Shown one piece after another: positions 23,900-33,700 of a stretch of 64,000 nucleotides of DNA. Source of the DNA: Calditrichota bacterium (GTDB taxonomy: Bacteria > Calditrichota > Calditrichia > Calditrichales > Calditrichaceae); NCBI GenBank assembly GCA_024278755.1, contig JAJRSO010000030.1:1-64000 (forward strand), read 5' to 3'. Both the position numbers and the translations under genes were made by a program. The first letter of the stretch is position 1. Each line of letters begins with the position of its first letter. Under the pieces are notes generated by a model that was not told the origin of the DNA, did no database searches, and worked only from the letters and a program-made list of their open reading frames with translations.

Positions 23900-24152
23900 T
23901 AAATGTTCCTCCAACGTTTTGCTCTGTTTTTTTCTTATTTAATCTGTTAACACTCCAAATGGCTAAGCCGATGCTGATCCACCAGGGCAGGGCAAAGCAG
24001 CGCATATAATGGTTTAGCATGGCTGTTGACGGATTGCCTCCGGATGTCAAGCGCAAGCCGGTTAAATATCCGAACAAACAGGTGCTGCCGTCGATGCTCA
24101 ATGGAAAAAACAGAACAATCCCAAGGGCAGCGGTTATGAGTATTAATTTCAT
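23892..24152 (-). CDS. Small membrane protein leading the cus operon
   Basis: 86 residues with two hydrophobic helices (about 3-20 and 52-70) and the motif 'STCLFGYLTGLRLTSGGNPS' between them, then 'HYMRCFALPWW'. Two Cys (about 24 and 52) and a His/Met cluster could bind metal. No named family recognised. No Shine-Dalgarno sequence precedes the ATG, and an in-frame stop lies 9-11 nt before it. The predicted sigma-54 start point is only about 2 nt upstream, so the mRNA may be leaderless. The end overlaps the cusC start. Confidence 0.6.
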   Translation of the reverse strand: MKLILITAALGIVLFFPLSIDGSTCLFGYLTGLRLTSGGNPSTAMLNHYMRCFALPWWISIGLAIWSVNRLNKKKTEQNVGGTFNA

Positions 24153-24164
24153 ACGGCGCTTTTA

Positions 24165-24180
24165 ATCAATAATAGTGCCA
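24165..24180 (-). promoter_or_regulatory. Candidate sigma-54 promoter of the cus operon
   Basis: On the minus strand: CTGGCACTATTATTGAT. TGGCAC and TTG fit with exact spacing; the -12 dinucleotide is GA rather than GC. The expected start, near 24154, leaves almost no leader for the first gene. Confidence 0.6.
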
Positions 24181-24266
24181 GGTTTTAGTAAAGCCTGTAA
24201 CGAATGGTTTTTATAGAGGTTAAAGAGTACGTTGGTTGTTTTGGAAGATAAGAGGAATTTGTTAAT

Positions 24267-24305
24267 TGTAGAATAATCTACAGTTGAATTGGGGAATAAT
24301 GTACA
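24267..24305. promoter_or_regulatory. Tandem activator sites of the cus operon
   Basis: TGTAGAATAATCTACA (24267-24282) differs by one base from the core at 10685-10700 and fits TGNNGANTATTCNNCA when inverted. A weaker copy, TGGGGAATAATGTACA (24290-24305), lies 23 bp away. The main site centre is about 103 nt from the -24/-12 box. Confidence 0.65.
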
Positions 24306-24447
24306 AAAACTGTATGCGCGGAAAAGGTGAAAATGTTTGTCCTTCTGGAAGAATCGATGCCCTTAGCGCCTCTGTGTAGATAGGCTAGTACAACAAGTTC
24401 CCTGCGGGATGATAAAAGTGTTAATGTTTTGCTGAGAATATGCTTCT

Positions 24448-25791
24448 TTACAATCCGAATTTTTTCATCCGGTAAAGCAGTACATGGCGGGGCATTCGTA
24501 AAAACCGGGCCGCCCTGGTCTGATTGTTTTCATTACGTTTCAAGGCTTCTAAAATAACTGTTTTTTCGATCTCTTCGAGGCCGATACCTTCGGCAGGGAA
24601 AGGAATCGTCAGCACTTCTTCCGAAACGGTTCCGCTTTGGGTCTGTCCCGGTAACTGCGCGGCGGTTATTTCCTGACCCGCAAATAAAATGGAAAAGCGT
24701 TCGATTAAGTTTTCCAGTTCACGAATATTACCAGGCCAGTTATTTTGTACCAGCTTATCCATTGCAGCAGCGGAGACGGTTATTTTACGGGTGGGCTCCA
24801 GTTTTTGAATAAAATGGTGAATAAGCAGAGGAATATCCGATTTCCGTTCGCGCAGAGGCGGGACGGTCATGGGAACCACATTGAGCCGGTAATATAAATC
24901 TTCGCGGAATAAACGCTGTCGCACCAGTTCTTCCATATTACGGTGGGTGGCGGCCAGAATACGCACATTAATTTTACGCACCTTATTTTCGCCCACACGC
25001 TGAATTTCCTGTTCCTGTAATACACGTAACAGTTTGGCCTGTAAATCCAAATTCAGATCACCGATTTCATCAAGAAAAAGAGTACCGTTATTTGCCGCTT
25101 CAAATTTGCCTTCATGGTCGCGAATGGCTCCGGTAAAGGCGCCTTTTGCATGTCCGAACAATTCGCTTTCCATTAGGTTCTCCGGAATAGAGGCGCAGTT
25201 TACGGCAATAAACGGATGAGCGCTGCGTGTACTTTTATAGTGGATAGCCCGGGCCACCAGTTCTTTTCCGGTGCCGCTTTCGCCTAAAATTAAAACCGTG
25301 GCGTCGCTGCCGGATAGCTTTTCGATAGTGCTCTGAATCTCTTTCATGGGCGGACTCTGACCGATGATATTTTCGGGGGCGTATTTATCGGCAATTTCCT
25401 GTTTTAACCGTTTGTTTTCGCTGTTAACGGCCCGCAATTGCAGCGCCTTATTAATGGAAAACTGCAAGGCCTCAAAGCTAAACGGCTTGGTCAGGTAATC
25501 GTCCGCGCCGGATTGAGTGGATTGAATGGCATTGTCCAGGCTGCCGTAAGCAGTCATGATAATAATGGGAATGTTTTCATCCTGGCTGCGGATTTTACGG
25601 ATCAATTCCAATCCGTCCATCCCCGGCATATTGATATCCGTTAAAACCAAATCGACTTTTTCGGAATTAAATTGCGCCCAACCCCGATTGCCGTCGGAAG
25701 CGGTAACGACGGTAAAATCGGCTTCTTTTAACTGGTATTCCGTTACCCGAAGCAGACTCTGATCGTCATCAATAAGTAAAATAGTTGCCAT
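24448..25791 (-). CDS. NtrC-family sigma-54-dependent response regulator
   Basis: 447 residues: REC domain (1-120, phospho-Asp in LVLTDINMPGMDG near 53, 'KPFSFEALQ'), AAA+ domain (about 140-375) with Walker A GESGTGKE, the sigma-54-contact loop GAFTGA, Walker B 'GTLFLDEIGDL' and 'RLFREDLYYRLNV', and a Fis-type helix-turn-helix at the end (about 405-447, 'NNQTRAARFLRMPRHVLLYR'). It activates sigma-54 promoters by ATP hydrolysis from upstream sites. It lies directly upstream of the cus operon and downstream of its kinase. It is the best candidate for binding the TGNNGANTATTCNNCA palindromes, which is an inference. Confidence 0.93.
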   Translation of the reverse strand: MATILLIDDDQSLLRVTEYQLKEADFTVVTASDGNRGWAQFNSEKVDLVLTDINMPGMDGLELIRKIRSQDENIPIIIMTAYGSLDNAIQSTQSGADDYLTKPFSFEALQFSINKALQLRAVNSENKRLKQEIADKYAPENIIGQSPPMKEIQSTIEKLSGSDATVLILGESGTGKELVARAIHYKSTRSAHPFIAVNCASIPENLMESELFGHAKGAFTGAIRDHEGKFEAANNGTLFLDEIGDLNLDLQAKLLRVLQEQEIQRVGENKVRKINVRILAATHRNMEELVRQRLFREDLYYRLNVVPMTVPPLRERKSDIPLLIHHFIQKLEPTRKITVSAAAMDKLVQNNWPGNIRELENLIERFSILFAGQEITAAQLPGQTQSGTVSEEVLTIPFPAEGIGLEEIEKTVILEALKRNENNQTRAARFLRMPRHVLLYRMKKFGL

Positions 25792-25799
25792 ATTAAAAT

Positions 25800-25888
25800 C
25801 CCAGACTTATTTTTTTCAATTCCCGATGACTGAGCTTGTCGAAGTCCAATACTCAATTATTGCCGGCTGAGCTTATTGAAATCCGGGC
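25800..25888. repeat. Small dispersed repeat between activator and kinase
   Basis: Two related units, GACTGAGCTTGTCGAAGTCC and GGCTGAGCTTATTGAAATCC, follow each other about 38 nt apart. The unit matches a widespread intergenic motif (TGAGCTTGTCGAAG) seen in many bacteria. Confidence 0.5.
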
Positions 25889-27013
25889 TCATTCTCCTTC
25901 CGCCAACGCTAGCTCTACAAAAAAGGCGGTGCCCGTTGCACCGGTTTCGAACCAGACTTTACCGTTGTGATTTTGTACAATCCGTTTTACGATGGAGAGT
26001 CCCAGTCCGGTGCCCTCTTTTTTTGACGTAAAAAATGCCGTAAATAATTTTTCCCGGTTTTCTTCAGGAATACCCGGGCCCGTATCCCGCACCGTTAACA
26101 GAGCCCTGTTCTTATCTGATGAAACAGCTAACAATAGTTGGCCGCTGTTTTCCATTGCCTGAATACCGTTTATTGCCAAATTTAAAATAACCTGCTGGAT
26201 TTGTAAGATACAGCCGTATACGCGAATGCGTTCGTCGGGAAGGTCGATACGGATATCAATTTTTTTCTTTCGCGCCGAGAGGCGTACCAGTTCGATTGTT
26301 TCTCTTACAATATCATTGATGGATAATACCGTAAAATTAACGGTTTCGGATTTTGCCAGGGATAAATAATTCTGTACCACTTTATTCAACCGCTGTATTT
26401 CACTAAGCTGGATATCGATAAACTCTGTTTCATCGTTCCGGCTGGATAGTTTCTTCTTTAAAATTTCGGCCGCGCCCTGAATGCCGGCCAACGGATTGCG
26501 CACTTCGTGGGCCAGGCTGGCCGACAGTTCTCCCAGGATAGAAAGACGATCGGCAAAGCGCATCTTCTCTTCCAACTCGGTTATGCGAGTGGAATTTGTT
26601 TGAAGTTGCCGATAGGCCTGTTTTAGCTCCCGTGCGCTGCGTTCTATTTTTTGCTGTTGGGAAATTCTTTTTTCAATAAAAGAGCCAATCAGGTAGCCCA
26701 CCACATTAAAAAACACAATTTCAATTATATTATCCAGATAGCGCGGATTTTTACCATACCAGGAAAAGAGAGCATGCGGGAAATACAAAATCGTAATGGC
26801 TGCCGCCGTGTAAATTCCTCCCTTTTTCCCAAACCAGAGTCCGGCCAGGATGATTGGCAAATAGTAGAGACGCCGGGAGATATCGTGCAGATAGATAACG
26901 GTGTGACTCATCGTGTAGTGTGCAAGAGTAATGGAAAGAGTAAGAATAACAATGGCGGCGACTAACTGTTTTTTATGTGCGTTGGGAATGGTGGATTGAA
27001 AAAAAGTGTTCAT
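25889..27013 (-). CDS. Membrane sensor histidine kinase, partner of the NtrC-type activator
   Basis: 374 residues: four or five transmembrane helices fill residues 15-125 with almost no periplasmic domain, so the signal is probably sensed in or near the membrane. A coiled coil follows (about 125-160), then HisKA with 'LAHEVRNPLAGIQGAA' (phospho-His near 170) and HATPase_c ('LNLAINGIQAME', 'DTGPGIPEENREKLF', 'GTGLGLSIVKRI'). This layout fits NtrB/ZraS-type kinases. Gene order kinase-activator-efflux operon suggests control of the Cus system. Confidence 0.88.
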   Translation of the reverse strand: MNTFFQSTIPNAHKKQLVAAIVILTLSITLAHYTMSHTVIYLHDISRRLYYLPIILAGLWFGKKGGIYTAAAITILYFPHALFSWYGKNPRYLDNIIEIVFFNVVGYLIGSFIEKRISQQQKIERSARELKQAYRQLQTNSTRITELEEKMRFADRLSILGELSASLAHEVRNPLAGIQGAAEILKKKLSSRNDETEFIDIQLSEIQRLNKVVQNYLSLAKSETVNFTVLSINDIVRETIELVRLSARKKKIDIRIDLPDERIRVYGCILQIQQVILNLAINGIQAMENSGQLLLAVSSDKNRALLTVRDTGPGIPEENREKLFTAFFTSKKEGTGLGLSIVKRIVQNHNGKVWFETGATGTAFFVELALAEGE

Positions 27014-27324
27014 AAATTTAAATTGCTGAAAAAATCGGTTGTAGTCAAATAGGAAATAGAATAAAGTTTTTTCAAAATATCTTTAAAACGGCCGATAGAC
27101 AAAATATATTTAACGTATACGTTTTTTTCGTTTTGTCTCCTCTGTTAAAGACGATACATTTGTTAATTGTCGTGTCTAAATATTTTACGGCGGCGGGGCT
27201 CTGTTTTTTATTATACCATGCCCGCCAGGTAGTTTTGCCGGGTAAAAAAATATTCGGTTTATTTTTAAGATTTGAAATTATATATTTATAGAAAACTGCA
27301 TAACATCAATGCAGAGGCTCTTTT
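27014..27324. other. Divergent promoter region with hairpin
   Basis: About 310 A/T-rich nt between the divergent kinases. AGACAAAA (27097-27104) pairs with TTTTGTCT (27131-27138), and between them AACGTATACGTT (27112-27123) is a 12-bp palindrome, so an operator or structured leader is possible. No gene and no clear -35/-10 pair seen. Confidence 0.5.
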
Positions 27325-29139
27325 ATGAAGCGGAAAGCAAAAAAAGAATTACAGGAAAAACCTAAGCGGGTGAAAAAAGAGAGCGCCGGGGCGAAAGAAA
27401 ATATAAAAGAAAATACGATACCATCCGAGGAATTTTATCATACTCTTTTTAACGCTTCGCCCAGCGGTATTTTACTGGAGGACGCAACGGGTGTTATCAT
27501 TAAAGCCAATCCTGCATTTTGTTCTTTATTGGGGTATGCCGAAGAGGAACTAATTGGTCGAAAAGTTCATTTTTTGGCGTCTCCGAAAAAGCGGCATAGG
27601 GTGGATGTGAATATAAAACGAATCATGTCCGGCGAAATATTGCAATTTGTGGAACAAAGTGTTAAAAAAGACGGCAGTATCTGTTACATCCAGCTTAATG
27701 AACAACGGATAACGCTGCCTGACGGGAAACCGGGTATTATCAGCCTTGCTCAGGATATGACCAAACAGGTACTGGCAGAAAGGGCGCTGAAAGAAAGTGA
27801 TATCCGGTATCATAATTTGTTTGAATTTGCCCCCTATCCTATCATCATCCATTCTAACGGAAAGATAGTTGACTTAAATCATGCTGCGTTACAGTTTTCC
27901 GAAGCAAGCGACAGAGCCGTAATTCTTGGAAAACCGGTTATGTCGTTTGTCCACCCGGATTTTCGTGAACTGGCTGCGCAACGCATCCAAAAACTAATCT
28001 CACAAGGTAGCGCCCAGGATTTTATTGAAGAGAAATTTATTACGACCAAAGGGAATGCCCGTGATGTGGAGGTAGGTGTTGTGCCCTTTCTGTACGAAGG
28101 CAATCCTGCCGCGCAGGTTGTTTTTAGGGATATTACTCAGAAAAAGGAAATTAATAAACAAATTAAAAAGAATGAAGAGCGTTACCGCGAACTGGTAACC
28201 CGCCTTCCGTTTCCGATTATAGTACATTCCAAAGGAATTGTACGTTTCGTTAATCCTGCGGCAAAGCGGATGTTTGGCGGACAATCCGACACTGCTTTTA
28301 TTGGTCGGAAAATGCTGGACTTTATTCATCCCGATTATAAAAAAGAAGCGCAAAAAAGTATCCGTACAATTTATAAATCGGATGTGTCCTCCGGTATACT
28401 TTCTCAAAAACTAATCCGTATCGACGGAAGCGCTTTTGACGTGGAATTAATAGCTAACCATACGGAGTTCGAAGGCCAGCCCGCCTCACTCGTCTCGTTT
28501 TCGGATGTGAGTATGCGCGTAAAAGCCGAAGAAGCTTTAAGGGAATCGGAAACAAAATTCAGGATCATTGTAGAAAACTCTCATGCAGGCATTACCCTCA
28601 TAGACAGTATATATCGTTTTATATATGTCAATCCGCAATTTGCCGAATTAACCGGATATACGAGGGATGAACTGATAGGGCAGGATTTTCGTTTGGTTCT
28701 GGACGAAGAAAGCAAAAAACTGGTGGCCGATAGATACCGGCGCCGGCAGCGGGGCGAAAATGTTCCTACGCAATACGAATTTAATGTTTTAAGTAATGAT
28801 GGCGCTTTGCGCCGTGTGGAAATCCGTTCTTCCATTATAAAAGATCAGGATGGTAATTCCGTAACAATTGCCCAGATTCTGGATATAACGGATCGAAAAG
28901 AAGCCGAAGAGGCGCTTCTGGAAAGTGAAGAAAAATACCGCAGTTTAGCCGAAACAGCCACCGATTTGATTTTAATACATACGCTTAACGGCACTATCGT
29001 TTATGCCAATAAATCGGCAATGGAAGTGTCTGGTTTTGGTACGGCGCTCATTGATATGAATATTGCCGAACTTGTTCCGGAAAAGTTTCGGTCCGAACTG
29101 ATAGTACGCAGTAGCCGACGGTTGTTGAACAAGCCGTAG
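27325..29139 (+). CDS. Multi-PAS sensor, N-terminal part of a broken hybrid kinase
   Basis: 604 residues: a Lys/Glu-rich N-terminus, then PAS domains at about 31-140, 160-270, 285-395 and 410-520, and a fifth that starts near 535 and stops abruptly after 'ELIVRSSRR' at 597. The reading frame ends TAG at 29137-29139. The kinase part continues in another frame from about 29115. A PAS domain is normally about 100-110 residues, so the second half of PAS5 and its linker seem lost, which points to an out-of-frame deletion of roughly 200 nt (inference). Cytoplasmic; no transmembrane helix. As it stands it lacks any output domain. Confidence 0.75.
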   Translation: MKRKAKKELQEKPKRVKKESAGAKENIKENTIPSEEFYHTLFNASPSGILLEDATGVIIKANPAFCSLLGYAEEELIGRKVHFLASPKKRHRVDVNIKRIMSGEILQFVEQSVKKDGSICYIQLNEQRITLPDGKPGIISLAQDMTKQVLAERALKESDIRYHNLFEFAPYPIIIHSNGKIVDLNHAALQFSEASDRAVILGKPVMSFVHPDFRELAAQRIQKLISQGSAQDFIEEKFITTKGNARDVEVGVVPFLYEGNPAAQVVFRDITQKKEINKQIKKNEERYRELVTRLPFPIIVHSKGIVRFVNPAAKRMFGGQSDTAFIGRKMLDFIHPDYKKEAQKSIRTIYKSDVSSGILSQKLIRIDGSAFDVELIANHTEFEGQPASLVSFSDVSMRVKAEEALRESETKFRIIVENSHAGITLIDSIYRFIYVNPQFAELTGYTRDELIGQDFRLVLDEESKKLVADRYRRRQRGENVPTQYEFNVLSNDGALRRVEIRSSIIKDQDGNSVTIAQILDITDRKEAEEALLESEEKYRSLAETATDLILIHTLNGTIVYANKSAMEVSGFGTALIDMNIAELVPEKFRSELIVRSSRRLLNKP

Positions 29140-30647
29140 AATCTATCATAATTACGGATACGGAAGGTATTATTCAATATGTAAATCCAGCGTTTACACA
29201 CGTCACGGGATATACCGCAAGGGAAGCTTTGGGGAAAAAACCGAATATCTTAAAGAGCGGAAAACATGACGAGGCATTTTTTAAAGATTTGTGGGATACA
29301 ATTACGGTCGGGAAAAAATGGAAGAATATAATAATAAACAAAAGAAAAAATGACGAAATCTATTATGAACGGGCAGCTATTTTTCCCATCAAAGACGGAA
29401 ACGGAAAAAATATTAATTATGCGGCCATACTTCGGGACATTACGATAGAAAAAAAGCTGGAAGCGCAATTACAACAGGTGCAAAAAATGGAAGCCATTGG
29501 CACGTTATCGGGCGGCATAGCCCACGATTTTAATAACTTACTGACGGTTATAAACGGTCATGCCGAAATTGCTCTACTCCACACAAATAAAGAAATGCGG
29601 GCCCACAGCGACTTGCTGTCTATTTTGAAAGCGGGCAAACGAGCGGAAAAACTAACGAATCAACTGTTGGCATTTAGTCGAAAACAAATTCATGAACTAA
29701 AAATTATTGAAATGAATACGGTGATTCAGGATTTGGATAAGATGCTGCGCCGTTTAATACCGGCGGATATTCAGATTGAATATAAGCTGTCAAACGAGTT
29801 ACCTTACATCGAAGCCGACCCGGGACAGATAGAGCAAATTCTGATAAACCTGGTGATCAATGCCAGAGACGCTATAAATGAAAATATATCAAGAAAAGCC
29901 GAAAAACAGATACTAATCCAAACCGACTTGCAGGATTTGGATGATCTGTTTATCGGAAAAAATTCCGGAAGTCAGACCGGACCGCATATTTGTATGCGGG
30001 TAAGGGATACAGGAAAAGGCATGGATGAGGAGGTAAAGAGCCGAATATTCGAACCTTTTTTTACAACCAAGGCAGTGGGCAAGGGTACGGGGCTTGGGCT
30101 GGCAACGGTTTACGGAATCGTAAAACAAAACAACGGCTATATTCAAGTAGAAAGCAGTCCGGAAAAGGGAACGGAATTTTCGGTTTACTGGCCTGTTACC
30201 AACCGTATCCCGGCGCCGGAATTAGTTCATAAATTCAAAAAAGATAACCTTTCGGGAACGGAACAAATCCTGCTTGTGGAGGATGACGACGGCGTACGCA
30301 GTTTTTCAGCCGACGCCTTAAAAAATTTTGGCTATATAATAATCGAAGCGCAAAGCGGACAAAATGCTCTTAAGTTGGTTGAAGACGGGAACCTTGCCAT
30401 TGATCTTCTTATTACCGATATAATTATGCCGGGGATGAACGGAGCGGAGTTGGTTGAAAAGATTCAAAAGAAAATACCGCAGTGCAAAGTCTTATTCGTT
30501 TCCGGATATACCTATGACCATCTGATGGAAAACGGCGCATTAAAAAGCCGTATTAATTTTCTTCAAAAACCCTATTCCATCCAAAATCTGCTGGAGATGA
30601 TACGTAAAATTATCGATACGGAGCAGTCATCCGGTAAAAAAAACTAA
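29115..30647 (+). CDS. Kinase-receiver part of the broken multi-PAS hybrid kinase
   Basis: The frame is open from 29115; the first plausible start is TTG at 29229, without a ribosome site, so independent translation is doubtful. It encodes most of a PAS domain ('IIITDTEGIIQYVNPAF', 'VTGYTAREALGKKPNILKSG'), HisKA ('MEAIGTLSGGIAHDFNNLL', His near 97 from 29229), HATPase_c ('NLVINARDAI', 'DTGKGMDEE', '[13 protein letters not shown]') and a C-terminal REC domain with Asp in LLITDIIMPGMNG. The kinase is closely similar to those at 30712 and 54271, suggesting local duplication. Likely the 3' part of the gene starting at 27325. Confidence 0.75.
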   Translation, partial: PTVVEQAVESIIITDTEGIIQYVNPAFTHVTGYTAREALGKKPNILKSGKHDEAFFKDLWDTITVGKKWKNIIINKRKNDEIYYERAAIFPIKDGNGKNINYAAILRDITIEKKLEAQLQQVQKMEAIGTLSGGIAHDFNNLLTVINGHAEIALLHTNKEMRAHSDLLSILKAGKRAEKLTNQLLAFSRKQIHELKIIEMNTVIQDLDKMLRRLIPADIQIEYKLSNELPYIEADPGQIEQILINLVINARDAINENISRKAEKQILIQTDLQDLDDLFIGKNSGSQTGPHICMRVRDTGKGMDEEVKSRIFEPFFTTKAVGKGTGLGLATVYGIVKQNNGYIQVESSPEKGTEFSVYWPVTNRIPAPELVHKFKKDNLSGTEQILLVEDDDGVRSFSADALKNFGYIIIEAQSGQNALKLVEDGNLAIDLLITDIIMPGMNGAELVEKIQKKIPQCKVLFVSGYTYDHLMENGALKSRINFLQKPYSIQNLLEMIRKIIDTEQSSGKKN

Positions 30648-30711
30648 CATTTTAGCCGTTCATTCCGAATAAACAAGCGATACGTGTTAAGCATCTCAGG
30701 AGTCAGTTCCA

Positions 30712-33700
30712 TTGACATTTACGAGTAAAAACAGCTTTTTTTCCATCCTGTTTGTTATACATAGCGTCTTATTCGCTTCGAACGCGCCGGTATTCGAGCA
30801 TCTTTCCATCGATGACGGTTTATCCAGCTCCACGGTCTTCTCGATTATACAGGATGACGGCGGTTTTATGTGGTTTGGCACAACAAACGGCCTTAATAAA
30901 TATGATGGTTATTCTTTTAAAGTGTTTGAATACGATCCCGAAGATTCGACAACGATTTCCAATACCAGCGCCGGGAATATATATAAAGATCACGAAGGAT
31001 ATATCTGGGTAGGAACCTGGGGCGGCGGCCTGAACCGCTTTTGTCCTAATACAAATATGGCTGTTCGGTACCAGAGCAATCCTAAGGATCCGGGCAGTAT
31101 CAGCGGAAACCGGGTACAGTGTATTTTTGAAGATAAAAAGCATCGTATCTGGGCGGGAACCTATGCAAACGGACTGAATTTATTGGATAAAGAGACGGGA
31201 AAGTTTACACATTTTAAGCATGAAGAAGGCAATGCAAACGCGCTTAGTAATAACCGTATATGGTGTATTACTGAAGATAGTCTGGGCTATCTGTGGATTG
31301 GAACCTCGTACGGTCTAAACCGTTTCGAGCCTTCGACCGGAAAAATAAAACATTATTTTTCAATACCCGAAGATAACAATACACTGTGCCATAATACGAT
31401 ACGTACCATCTGTTTTACAAAACAAAACAAACTCTGGATTGGTACGGAAAAGGGTCTGAATACTTTTAACTATAAAACCGGGCGTTTCGAGCGTTTTTTT
31501 TATCAGCCGGATAAACGTTTTTTCTCTAACAAAGGACGGATAAATACTATTTGCGAAACCCGGGATGGAAATTTATATATCGGCACAGGTTTTGGCGTGC
31601 TTAAATTTAATCCGCAAACACATCAATACGAGCGTTATGTACACGATCCTTCCAAGCCGGGCAGCCTGGGCGATAATGAAGTGCGTTCGATTTTTGAAGA
31701 TCGTTATGGCATTTTATGGTTTGGCAACAGAGGCAGAGGAATTGATAAGTATAATCCGAACCATAAACGATTTCATAATTTAACCTTTAGCAGCAGTCCG
31801 GAACAGGCGTCTAAGGAAAATACCATTTTCACGGTTTGTCAGGTGGGCGATGATTTATACCTAAATAATTTTAGCAGTATACTGCGTTACAATCGTACCT
31901 CCGGAAAACTTTTTCGGTATGAAAATATTTCGGGATTGGCCTTCGGAACGGATGATTCACGTAAGCGTACACTGTACCATTCCAGTATCGATACAAATAT
32001 TATCTGGTTCAGTATCAATTCGGATATTAGCCGTTTCAATATTAAAACTCTCGAAGCGCGTAATTATATCTTGCCCTCTGTCGCAGAAAACAGTGTGCCC
32101 TTTAAACGGGTAATCACGATTTATGAAGAATCCGCACGCCATCTTTGGCTGGGGACTTTTCAGGGCGGTTTGCGGCTACTGGATACCCGGACGGGAAAGA
32201 TTCTAAAACATTATTATCATGTAGAAACAGATTCAACAAGCCTCATTCATAATGAAATCTGGTTCATCAGACCGGCGAAGCCCGGGTTTTTATGGATAGG
32301 AACAGGGAAAGGGTTAAACCTGTTAGATATAAAGGCAGGTCGTTTTAAGCACTACTTCTTTGATAAACAGATGAAACACAGCAGCCGGATTTTTGCTTTT
32401 TATAAAGATAAGCAAAATATGCTCTGGCTGGGTACCGATTACGGGTTACTTCGTTTTAATCCGCTTACGGGCGAATACATAAATTATACGAAACAACAGG
32501 GGTTGCCGGATAATCAGATTGCCGGCATCTGTCAGGATTCCAAAGAAAATTTTTGGCTGACCACGTCTAAAGGACTGGCCAAATTTAATCCCGTAACCAA
32601 ACATTCCACTAACTTCTCGGTTGATGATGGATTGCTGAATCAGGAGTACTTGCCGGGTTCTATCTATCAAAACAAGAGAGGCGAAATATTTATCGGAGGT
32701 ATGAAAGGGCTGGACTTCTTTACGCCTGAGGATATACTGATAAATACACAAGCGCCGCCGGTGGTTTTGACCAATATAAAAATTGTAAACAAACCTGTAA
32801 AAATCGGTCCGGGGCAAATATTAACACGGGATATTGCCTATACAAAAGAGATAACCCTTCAGCATCAGGACTATTTTTTTTCACTTGAATTTGCCGCATT
32901 GGATTATGCCAATCCGGCTAAAAATGCATATGCATATAAGTTGGAAGGTTTTGACAAAGACTGGATTTATACAAATAGCGCCTCAAGAACGGCCGCCTAT
33001 ACGACGCTCCCCGGAGGAACCTATCTCTTTAAAGTTAAGGGATCCAATGCCGACGGAATCTGGAACGAAAAGGGAGCCTCCCTAAAAATTATTATCGTCC
33101 CACCTTACTGGGAGACAATCTGGTTCCGTTTTTTCATATTGGTATTCATCATCGGAATGATAGTGGTAGTATTTAAAATACGTACCATGCGTATCAAAAA
33201 TAGAAGCCGGGAATTACGTATAATTAACCATCGCCTGAGCGAACAAATAAAAGAACGAAGACGGGTTGAAAAAGAAAAAGAAAAATTACATGGCCAGCTT
33301 TTGCAATCACAAAAAATGGAAGCGCTGGGGACGCTTGCCGGAGGCGTGGCGCATGATTTTAACAATATTTTAACAGTGATCAACGGACATGCCGAAATCG
33401 CCTTGTTGCAAAACTCAATCGATCCGGCGCAGAAGAAACATTTTACGGCCATCCAGGAAAGCGGCCGCCGGGCCGAAGAATTAACCAAACAGCTTTTAGC
33501 CTTTGGACGAAAGCAAATGGTTCAGGCACGTATTATTAATCTTAATAAAATTATCATGAAAACCGAAACAATGCTGCGCCGTTTGATTTCGGAAGATATT
33601 AAGATGGTAACAGAACTCGGCAGGGATATTCCAAATATTAAAGCCGATCCCAGCCAGATTGAACAGGTTTTGATGAATCTGATTATTAATGCCCGGGACG

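Larger units (their letters stand above)
24153..24447. other. Regulatory region of the cus operon
   Basis: About 295 nt with no gene. It contains the -24/-12 box and tandem activator sites (own entries). At about 24356-24375 'GCCCTTAGCGCCTCTGTG' resembles a dispersed intergenic repeat fragment seen in many genomes. Confidence 0.6.
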
